This document shows, piece after piece, positions 57,438 through 64,000 of a DNA stretch of 64,000 nt. Source of the stretch: CAWCKS01 sp963763485 (lineage in GTDB: Bacteria > Pseudomonadota > Alphaproteobacteria > Rhizobiales > Xanthobacteraceae); contig CAVXOW010000010.1 of NCBI GenBank assembly GCA_963763485.1, positions 1 to 64,000 on the forward strand, written 5' to 3'. Under the pieces are notes generated by a model. The model had not been told where the DNA came from, did not search any database, and was given only the letters and a program-made list of their open reading frames with translations. Each line of letters starts with the position of its first letter. The stretch's first letter is position 1. A program made the position numbers and the translations under genes.

Positions 57438-58925
57438 TCACCATCGCGCCATCACCTGCAGCCGGTAATAGTCGAAGTCGCGGCCGCCGGCATCGCGAAT
57501 GTACTGGCCTGCATAGACATGCGCATAGAGCGCGTGCAACTGCAGAAAGCGATTGACGTCCCAGGTGAAGTCGAGCTGCCCGATCTGCGCGACGTCATGC
57601 GACGTCGAGGCCTTGGCGGTGATCAGCGTGCCGATCGGTCCATAGACGGAATCGGCTGTCGTCACCTTGCGCACGAAATTCCAGTTGGCGTCGAGCACAA
57701 GACCCGGCGCGATGAACAGTTGCGCATAGGGCTGCAGGTTCTCGACATTCGAGACCGAGATCAACGACATTTCGGAAATCACGCTGGCCGCGGGATAGGC
57801 GCCGGTGAAATTGTGGAAGACATTGCTCTTCAGGTTGTCGTCGCCGGACGCGTAGTGCGCGCGAATGCCGAGCTTCGGCGTCGCCTTGGCACCGGCGAGA
57901 TCAAGCGGCGCGAAGCGATAGCCCAGATCGGTGAATGCACCCAGCGCCGAAATCCTCGCCGTGCCGAACGTGCCCCACTGATATGTCGCTTCGGCAATTC
58001 CCTCGAAACCGGACATTTGCGTTGCGAGCCGTGCGCCGCCGCTCCAGCGATCCTCGGCCGCCGTACCTCGTGCGTAAGTGATGCTGTCCTGGTGCCGTCC
58101 ATAGACATAGGTATCAATGGTCAGGGGCAGGCCGAGCGGTCGGCGCACGACCGCGTACCCGCCGCGAAAGAACTCTGCGTTGAAGGTGTCGTCGTCGAAG
58201 GCGCCGGGCAGGATGTTGACCGGGCGCGCCGCGAATGCGCGCGCCGTCAGGGCGGGATCGTTGTATTCGGCAAGTGCGCCATCGAACGAGCGGCGAATGT
58301 TGGTGGGATCGCGTACCGCAAGCCAGCGCGAGGCGCCGAGGTAAAACTCCTGCCGGCCGCCGCGCAGTGTCGCCGTCCCCTGCCCGACCGGCAACACGAT
58401 GTCCGCGAACGCCTGCCTTATGTCAGGCGCGCTCTGGTCGAACGCTCGCCGCACCGGCCGGCCACTCTCGAGTGACCCATCGAATTGCACGAAGGTACGA
58501 AACACCTGCCCGATGTGCAGGTCGAAATGCTGGAAGATGCGCTCCTGATTTGACGCCCAGCGGAATCCGCTGCGCCCGATGCCGAACAGGTAGGGACTGT
58601 AGGCATCGAGCCGGTAGCGCCCCTCGCCGCCGAGCGAGAGCCACGCGCCGGGCAGACCGGGAAGCGGAATATATTTCAGCTGCTCCCAGCCCTGCCGCGG
58701 CCGATTGGCCAGATAGCTGTAATTTTCCTGCCAGCGATAGAGCGAGAACGCCCGCGTACCGCTGGCGTCGCCGCTTTCTTCCTGTGCCTGTGCGACCGGC
58801 ACGCCCGCGGCAAAGACCAGGAGCGCCGCGAGCAACGCGCGCACCCGGCACAGGCTATTTCGCACCGAACCGGATCGTATCAACAAATGTCCCCTGCACC
58901 TCAACGTCACCCGATCAACAAACAC
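57438..58925 (-). CDS. alginate-export-type outer membrane porin
   Basis: About 495 residues with a signal peptide (ALLAALLVFAAGVPVAQAQE). The mature part begins FSLYRWQENYSYLANRPRQG then WLSLGGEGRYRLDAYSPYLF, the start of the AlgE/alginate_exp beta-barrel, with many alternating strands (RQEFYLGASRWLAV, YVYGRHQDSITYARG, GIRAHYASGDDNL) and ends in YYRLQVMARW. Members transport alginate or serve as general porins for organic solutes. It lies 3' of, and on the same strand as, the PQQ alcohol dehydrogenase at 58953, with a 27-bp gap, so it may bring the alcohol substrate into the periplasm (inference). Confidence 0.82.
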   Translation of the reverse strand: MFVDRVTLRCRGHLLIRSGSVRNSLCRVRALLAALLVFAAGVPVAQAQEESGDASGTRAFSLYRWQENYSYLANRPRQGWEQLKYIPLPGLPGAWLSLGGEGRYRLDAYSPYLFGIGRSGFRWASNQERIFQHFDLHIGQVFRTFVQFDGSLESGRPVRRAFDQSAPDIRQAFADIVLPVGQGTATLRGGRQEFYLGASRWLAVRDPTNIRRSFDGALAEYNDPALTARAFAARPVNILPGAFDDDTFNAEFFRGGYAVVRRPLGLPLTIDTYVYGRHQDSITYARGTAAEDRWSGGARLATQMSGFEGIAEATYQWGTFGTARISALGAFTDLGYRFAPLDLAGAKATPKLGIRAHYASGDDNLKSNVFHNFTGAYPAASVISEMSLISVSNVENLQPYAQLFIAPGLVLDANWNFVRKVTTADSVYGPIGTLITAKASTSHDVAQIGQLDFTWDVNRFLQLHALYAHVYAGQYIRDAGGRDFDYYRLQVMARW

Positions 58926-58952
58926 CGGGCGACGCCCCCGTTCAACTCTACA

Positions 58953-61100
58953 CTACTTCTTCGGCGCTGCGCGAATTGCGTCTGCCGTGCCCGCAATGAA
59001 TGCCTTGATCTTTACGACGTCGGCGCTCGTCAGCTTGCCCGTGAAGTCGGGCATACCTCGATCGGTGAATGGACCTTTGAACACGATCGAATCCAGGTTC
59101 CTGATTGACTCAGGCGCGGCGTAACCCAGGTTGACGACGTTGCCGGGCTTGCCGCCGGGCACGCCGTGGCACGCCACGCAGTAGCTGACATACAGCAAGG
59201 TGCCCGGCCCAACGTCGTCCTTGTTGTACTCAACCCCGGAGACGAGGCCAGCGAGCTGCAGCTGCGCGAACTGCGGCAGCAGCGCCTTGCCGCCGGCCGC
59301 GAAGGTGAAGACCATGCCCGGTCCGACCGTGTCGCTGATGCGGTTTGAGACCCCGAACGCGCCGCCCCAGCCGACCGCAATCGACACATATTGCACGCCG
59401 TCGACGAGGTACGTCGCCGGTCCCGCGACGATGCCGGTGCCGGTCGGCGACTCCCAAAGCTTCTCGCCGGTCTTGGCGTTATAGGCCACGAACCGGCCGT
59501 CCGACGCACCCTGAAACACCAGGTTGCCTGCGGTCGTCAGCGTGCCACCATTCCAGGGCGCGACCATATCCTGGTGCCAGGCTTCCGCCTGCTTTTGTGG
59601 ATCCCACGCGATCAGCTTGCCATAGGGCTTGCTGGTCGGCGGCGCGGCGTTGATGTGCATCGCGGTGTTCCAGCCGATGCCGCTCGAGAACTGGCCGGGC
59701 TTGTTGGCGTTAAATGTCCAGGTCTTGTCCTCCATCAGCGTCAGCGGAATGTTCTGGGCGGGGATATAGACGAGACCGGTCTGCGGATTGAACGACATCG
59801 GATGCCAGTTGTGCGCGCCGAACGGTCCCGGCACCGCATCGAATGGCTTGTCCGGATTGCGCGCCTCCGCAATTTCCATCGGCCGGCCGTTGGCGTCGTA
59901 GCCGGTCGCCCAGTTCACATCGACGAAATTCTTTGCCGAGATGAACTTGCCGTTGGTGCGGTCGATCAGGAAGAAGAAACCGTTCTTTGGTGCGTGCATC
60001 ACCACCTTGCGTGGTGCGCCATCGATCGTGAGATCGGCCAGGATCAGGGGCTGCGTCGACGTGTAGTCCAAGTTGTCACCGGGCGTCTCCTGATAGTGCC
60101 AGACGAATTTTCCGGTGTCCGCGTTCAGCGCGACGATCGACGCGAGATAAAGGTTGTCACCGCCGGACGGACTGCGCTGCCGGCGATTCCACGGCGAGCC
60201 GTTGCCGGTGCCGATGTAGACGAGGTTGAGATCGGGATCGTACACCATGCTGTCCCACGGTGTACCGCCCCCGCCGGCGATCCAGTATTTGCCCGCCGGA
60301 TCCCAGGTCTTGGCCGCGGCTTCCATGAACTCGTCTTCGTAGGGCTTTGCCGGATCACCCGGCACGACGAACCAGCGCCACGCCAGTTGACCGCTCTCCG
60401 CGTCGTACGCCGAGACGTATCCGCGCACGCCGTATTCGGCACCGCCATTACCGATCAACACCTTGCCCTTCACGATCCGCGGCGCGCCCGTGATGGTGTA
60501 GGAATGGGCGTGATCGATGACCGTATCGGCTTCCCAGGCCTTCTGCCCGGTCACCGCATCGATCGCGACCAGGCGGCCGTCATAGGCGCCGACATAGACC
60601 TTGCCCTTGTAGACGGCGACGCCGCGATTGACGACGTCGCAACAGCCTTTGTACCCGATCTCGCGGTTGACGCCGGGATCATAGACCCACAAACGCTTCC
60701 CAGTGCGCGTGTCGATCGCATGCACCACGCTCCACGAGGCCGTCACGTACATAATGCCGTCGACCACGAGCGGCGTTGCTTCGACGCCCCGGATCGATTC
60801 AAGATCGTACGCCCACATCAACCCAAGATTCTTGACCGTGTCGGTGTTGATCTGGTCGAGCCTGCTGAATTGCGTTTCGGCATAGTCGAGACCGTAATTG
60901 AGCCAGTCTTTGGTAGTCGCGGCATTAGCCTTGATCGCCGCGTCATCGACGGCCATGGTCACCGCCTTGATATGAGCAGGCGATCCCTTGGCGTCCTGCG
61001 CCGAAGCGGCATGCGGACCGGCCAAGGCGAGCAGGCCGGCGGTCAGCGCGGTGAGGAAAAGACGGCGAGCGAAAGCGACCCGAGCGGCGACGTTTGTCAT
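58953..61100 (-). CDS. PQQ-dependent alcohol dehydrogenase with cytochrome c domain
   Basis: About 715 residues from the ATG at 61100. Signal peptide ARRLFLTALTAGLLALAGPH. Eight-bladed propeller with WxxG-like repeats; disulfide ring Cys pair in GYKGCCDVVNRGVA; metal/PQQ blocks TGAPRIVKGKVLIGNGGAEY, GGTPWDSMVYDPDLNLVYIG and PGDNLYLASIVALNADTGKF; C-terminal cytochrome c with CVACHG heme motif and distal Met in GMPDFTGKL. This is the soluble type II quinohaemoprotein layout. It oxidises alcohols in the periplasm and passes electrons to cytochrome c. The aldehyde product would feed the molybdenum enzyme encoded upstream. Confidence 0.93.
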   Translation of the reverse strand: MTNVAARVAFARRLFLTALTAGLLALAGPHAASAQDAKGSPAHIKAVTMAVDDAAIKANAATTKDWLNYGLDYAETQFSRLDQINTDTVKNLGLMWAYDLESIRGVEATPLVVDGIMYVTASWSVVHAIDTRTGKRLWVYDPGVNREIGYKGCCDVVNRGVAVYKGKVYVGAYDGRLVAIDAVTGQKAWEADTVIDHAHSYTITGAPRIVKGKVLIGNGGAEYGVRGYVSAYDAESGQLAWRWFVVPGDPAKPYEDEFMEAAAKTWDPAGKYWIAGGGGTPWDSMVYDPDLNLVYIGTGNGSPWNRRQRSPSGGDNLYLASIVALNADTGKFVWHYQETPGDNLDYTSTQPLILADLTIDGAPRKVVMHAPKNGFFFLIDRTNGKFISAKNFVDVNWATGYDANGRPMEIAEARNPDKPFDAVPGPFGAHNWHPMSFNPQTGLVYIPAQNIPLTLMEDKTWTFNANKPGQFSSGIGWNTAMHINAAPPTSKPYGKLIAWDPQKQAEAWHQDMVAPWNGGTLTTAGNLVFQGASDGRFVAYNAKTGEKLWESPTGTGIVAGPATYLVDGVQYVSIAVGWGGAFGVSNRISDTVGPGMVFTFAAGGKALLPQFAQLQLAGLVSGVEYNKDDVGPGTLLYVSYCVACHGVPGGKPGNVVNLGYAAPESIRNLDSIVFKGPFTDRGMPDFTGKLTSADVVKIKAFIAGTADAIRAAPKK

Positions 61101-61208
61101 CGCAACCTCCCAATCAGGTTCTAAGTTTCTTGATGCGCTAGTGGCACGCAGATTTCTGCGGCGATGTCGTTTTTTGAGGCGAAGTTCGTACCGCTTCAAG
61201 CTGCATCG

Positions 61209-61242
61209 AAAAAAGCCGGGGACGGCGCGAACCGTCCCCGGC
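61209..61242 (-). terminator. rho-independent terminator after the molybdenum oxidoreductase gene
   Basis: An 11-bp GC stem (GCCGGGGACGG / CCGTCCCCGGC) with a 6-base loop, followed in the minus direction by six T residues. It lies 10 bp after the stop of the IorB-like gene (61253) and upstream of the alcohol dehydrogenase start (61100), so the two transcription units are probably separate and the dehydrogenase has its own promoter between them. Confidence 0.85.
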
Positions 61243-61252
61243 GCAATTCTCG

Positions 61253-63559
61253 TCAGACCTTCATCGCGGCCTTCACCGACTCCGCCGTGATCGGCAACGC
61301 GCGAACGCGGGCGCCGACGGCGTTGAAGATCGCATTGGCAACCGCGGGCGCGACCACCGTCACGGCAGGCTCGCCGACGCCGGTCGCCGGTTCGCCATTG
61401 GCGATGATGTTGACGGCAACCTCCGGCAGCTGGCTCATCCGCAAGGGTGTGTAGCTGTCGAAGTTGGTCTGCTCGATGGCGCCATTCTTCATGGTCGCCT
61501 TCTCGTACATCGCAAGCGACAGGCCCCACAGCGCTGCGCCCTCGACTTGAGCCCGGATGTTGTCCGGGTGCACGGCGGTGCCGACGTCCGTCGCCACCGT
61601 CAACTTCTTCACCTTGACCTCGCCCGACGGTGCGACTGCGACATGGGCGACGCAGGCGGTCCAGCTTGCGGTCTTACGCTCCTGCGACGACACGCAGGCG
61701 ACGCCCATGCCCTCGCCTTTCGGCAACTGCTTAGTGCCGTAGCCGGCAAGTCCCATCGCGGCGAGCAGTGTGTTGCGCAGCCGTTGCGCACCACCATTGT
61801 TGGCTCCAGTGCCGTCAAGCATCGCGATGCGATACTGCGCGGGATCCTTGCCGGCGGCATGGGCGAGTTCGTCGACCATGCTTTCGACGGCCCAGAACGT
61901 CCAGCCGGGTGCGACCGAACGTAGTTGCCCCGATGGCGTCGCCTTCTGTGCGAGCTCGTTGAGGATCGCGCGCACGGAGTGATTAGGCACGGTGTAGAAA
62001 TGATCCGACCCGTTCACGGTGAAGCCGTCGAGACCGCCTTTCTTGTCGACCGAGGGCGTGAGGAAATCGGGGATTCCCCAACGCGCCGTCGGCCAGGCAC
62101 TGACGACGTCATGCTGCATGGCCATTACGGTGCCGTCAGCGTCGACGCCGGCCTTGATCTTCTGGAAGGTCAATGGACGCGAGAAGTCCATCGTCATGTC
62201 GTCTTCGCGGGCATAAATGACCTTCACCGGCTTGCCGACCTCCTTCGCGGCGACGATTGCGGGGATCACCATGTCCGCATCGAGCCGCCGGCCAAAACCG
62301 CCGCCAAGCCAGGCCTGGTGCATCACCACCACCTTTGGATCGACTCCAATGGCCCCCGCTGCGATCGCTCCGGTGCGGGTCGCAAACTGGTTGCCGGTGT
62401 AAACGTGCCAGGTGTCTCCCTGCTGCTGCGCCGTGGCGTTCATCGGCTCCATCGGCGCGTGGATGTTGATGTTGGTGGTGTACTCCGCTTCCATCACCCG
62501 CGCGGCGTTACCCATGGCGGCCGCGACGTCGCCGGTCTTCACGAAGAACAAGCCGCTGTCGGAGTTGGCCTGCAGCTTCTTGGCTTCCGCCAGCAGCACT
62601 TCGCTCGAGACGGCGGCATTCGGGCCCTTGTCCCAAGTCACCTTGAGCGCATCGGCGGCTTTTCGCGCGGCGACGTAATTGTTCGCTACCGCAACCACCC
62701 AGCCCGAGGTCGTGCCGGTCTTGTCGTCGACCGTCACCGCCTTGATGAAACCGGGCACCTTCTTGGCGTCGCTGTCGTCGAGCGACTTGACCGTCGCGCC
62801 GTAGCGTACGGGCGGCATCACCACCTTGCCGTACACCATGCCCGGCAGCATCGTGTCGATACCGTACCTGGCAGTGCCGTTGGTCTTGGAGGGGATGTCG
62901 AGTTGCGGCACCGAGACGCCGATCATTGTGTATTGATCTGACGTCTTCAGCTTGATCGCTTTCAAGTCATCCGCGCTGAAGGTTTTGGTCGCCTTGCCGC
63001 TTTTGACGACGTCCGAAAACTTCACCGATTTCTTCGATTTCGCGTGCGAAATCATGGAGTCACGGACCACTAGTTCGCCGGCTGGCACGCCCATCATCGC
63101 GGCCGCGGCTTCGGTCAGTGCGATGCGGCCCGCGGCACCCGCCCGGCTCATCGCATCGAAGTTCATCATGGTGCTCCAGCTACCGCCGGTAATCTGCGCG
63201 CCGAGCACGGGGTCGTTGAACTTCGGATCGTTCGACGCGAGCTGGATGCGCATGTCGCGCCAGTTCGCGCCGAGTTCCTCGGCAATGATCTGTGCCATCG
63301 TCGAGGCGATGTGCTGGCCCATGTCGGCCTTGCCGCAGGTCACGGTAACCAGACCGTCCGGCCCGATCGCATACCACACACTCGGCGCAAAATTCGCCGC
63401 TGGCGCGGGCGCCCCGGCGGCTGCCGCTTGTGCTTCGCCAAGCAAGCCGGGCGCTCCGGCATAGCCGAGTGTCAGGCCGGCAGCACTGGCGCCGACGATG
63501 AAGGCACGGCGGTTCAAATCGAGTTTTTCCGCTGCCGGAAGCTTCACATGCTTATTCAT
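61253..63559 (-). CDS. molybdopterin subunit of an IorB-like aldehyde/isoquinoline oxidoreductase
   Basis: About 768 residues from the ATG at 63559. Twin-arginine leader: NRRAFIVGASAAGLTLGYAG. Xanthine dehydrogenase-type Mo-binding blocks: GKADMGQHIASTMAQIIAEE, HQAWLGGGFGRRLDADMVIP, MEPMNATAQ and the catalytic-Glu region GEPATGVGEPAVTVVAP. The length and Tat leader match single-chain IorB-type subunits that use a small [2Fe-2S] partner and a cytochrome c; in acetic-acid-type systems they oxidise aldehydes in the periplasm. The start overlaps the stop of the small subunit gene (ATGA). The alcohol dehydrogenase next door suggests a two-step alcohol-to-acid oxidation. Confidence 0.9.
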   Translation of the reverse strand: MNKHVKLPAAEKLDLNRRAFIVGASAAGLTLGYAGAPGLLGEAQAAAAGAPAPAANFAPSVWYAIGPDGLVTVTCGKADMGQHIASTMAQIIAEELGANWRDMRIQLASNDPKFNDPVLGAQITGGSWSTMMNFDAMSRAGAAGRIALTEAAAAMMGVPAGELVVRDSMISHAKSKKSVKFSDVVKSGKATKTFSADDLKAIKLKTSDQYTMIGVSVPQLDIPSKTNGTARYGIDTMLPGMVYGKVVMPPVRYGATVKSLDDSDAKKVPGFIKAVTVDDKTGTTSGWVVAVANNYVAARKAADALKVTWDKGPNAAVSSEVLLAEAKKLQANSDSGLFFVKTGDVAAAMGNAARVMEAEYTTNINIHAPMEPMNATAQQQGDTWHVYTGNQFATRTGAIAAGAIGVDPKVVVMHQAWLGGGFGRRLDADMVIPAIVAAKEVGKPVKVIYAREDDMTMDFSRPLTFQKIKAGVDADGTVMAMQHDVVSAWPTARWGIPDFLTPSVDKKGGLDGFTVNGSDHFYTVPNHSVRAILNELAQKATPSGQLRSVAPGWTFWAVESMVDELAHAAGKDPAQYRIAMLDGTGANNGGAQRLRNTLLAAMGLAGYGTKQLPKGEGMGVACVSSQERKTASWTACVAHVAVAPSGEVKVKKLTVATDVGTAVHPDNIRAQVEGAALWGLSLAMYEKATMKNGAIEQTNFDSYTPLRMSQLPEVAVNIIANGEPATGVGEPAVTVVAPAVANAIFNAVGARVRALPITAESVKAAMKV

Positions 63560-64000
63560 GTCGCCCTCCGCTCGGTACCGGTGTTGGATGCGGTCCGCAT
63601 GTCGGCGGCAGCGCGCATGATGGCCTTCTGGATGCGTGAATAGGTCATGCAACGGCAGAGATTGCCGTCCATGTGCGCGACGACTTCTTCCTTCGTCGGG
63701 TTGGTGTTCTTCGCGAGCAGCGAAGCGGCCTGCATGATCTGGCCCGACTGACAGTAGCCGCACTGCGGTACTTGCTCGGTGATCCAGGCCTTCTGCAAGG
63801 GATGGTCGCCCTTCTGCGACAGCCCTTCGATAGTGGTGATCTTCTTGCCGACGGCATCGCCGACCGAGGTCTGGCAGGAGCGCACGGCCTCCCCGTTAAC
63901 GTGAACCGTACATGCGCCGCACAAACCCGCGCCGCAGCCGAACTTGGTACCTGTCATCTGCAATTGCTCGCGGATGACCCAGAGCACCGGCGTGTCATTC
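63556..64000 (-). CDS. [2Fe-2S] small subunit of the IorAB-like oxidoreductase (5' end outside window)
   Basis: The gene continues past the right edge; 148 C-terminal codons are visible. Plant-type cluster ligands in TKFGCGAGLCGACTVHVNGE with VRSCQTSVGDA, and the second cluster ligands in CGYCQSGQIMQAASLL and GNLCRCMTYSRIQKAI. This is the IorA/CoxS-type electron-transfer subunit partner of the following gene, with which it overlaps by four bases. It passes electrons from the Mo centre to a membrane or periplasmic cytochrome c. Confidence 0.92.
   Translation of the reverse strand, partial: NDTPVLWVIREQLQMTGTKFGCGAGLCGACTVHVNGEAVRSCQTSVGDAVGKKITTIEGLSQKGDHPLQKAWITEQVPQCGYCQSGQIMQAASLLAKNTNPTKEEVVAHMDGNLCRCMTYSRIQKAIMRAAADMRTASNTGTERRAT

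Noticed and set aside
59391..61124. Plus-strand open frame of 577 codons opposite the PQQ dehydrogenase
   Set aside because: Antisense shadow; the minus strand has signal peptide, propeller repeats and heme motif.

Overview
The window is GC-rich chromosomal DNA from an alphaproteobacterium, most likely Bradyrhizobium or a close relative in the same family (inference). The signs are a PQQ alcohol dehydrogenase beside an isoquinoline-1-oxidoreductase-like molybdoenzyme, rhizobial-type small secreted proteins, a PagL-like deacylase, an unusual MurA and tRNA-Lys and tRNA-Glu 3' ends used as integration scars.

Region 1 (1-18.1 kb) is accessory DNA dominated by one tight plus-strand operon of five large genes: an M64-like zinc peptidase with Ig-like repeats, a protein resembling the DUF6603 family, and three very large conserved proteins with no known function. 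Spacing is 31 bp, a 4-base overlap, 9 bp and an overlap. This is the best candidate for an undescribed system. Its reading is damaged by many single-base indels that become denser toward 18.1 kb.

Region 2 (18.1-26.8 kb) is a degraded integrative element. A tRNA-Glu 3' fragment lies at the left. It is followed by a GIY-YIG gene cut by an IS3-family insertion, three 22-bp iteron-like repeats, a minus-strand operon (AlpA-type regulator, hypotheticals, exonuclease/family A DNA polymerase, winged-helix protein) and a tyrosine integrase beside a tRNA-Lys 3' fragment.

Region 3 (26.8-38.4 kb) is a mosaic: a cysteine-rich secreted peptide, a secreted TPR-CHAT (caspase-like) protein, an IS1182-type element that cut a phage-like gene pair, repeated small rhizobial protein fragments, a truncated H-NS-like protein and small secreted proteins.

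Region 4 (38.5-64 kb) is mostly core metabolism. mtnP, mtnA and a fused class II aldolase/short-chain dehydrogenase suggest salvage of methylthioadenosine by aldol cleavage (a DHAP shunt). They are interleaved with a D-2-hydroxyacid dehydrogenase, a PIG-L hydrolase/hydratase, a dihydroxyphthalate decarboxylase-like protein and an MDR oxidoreductase. Then come PagL, an S10 carboxypeptidase, a MurA with Asp at the fosfomycin-target position, small membrane proteins, an indel-ridden RND efflux pump with a 5'-truncated adaptor, a GNAT acetyltransferase, secreted proteins, an alginate-export-type porin, a PQQ-cytochrome alcohol dehydrogenase and a molybdenum oxidoreductase pair running off the right edge.

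Two blocks (about 5.7-18.0 kb and 52.0-55.5 kb) carry single-base indels at a density that looks like unpolished long-read consensus rather than biological decay. Both end abruptly at a junction.
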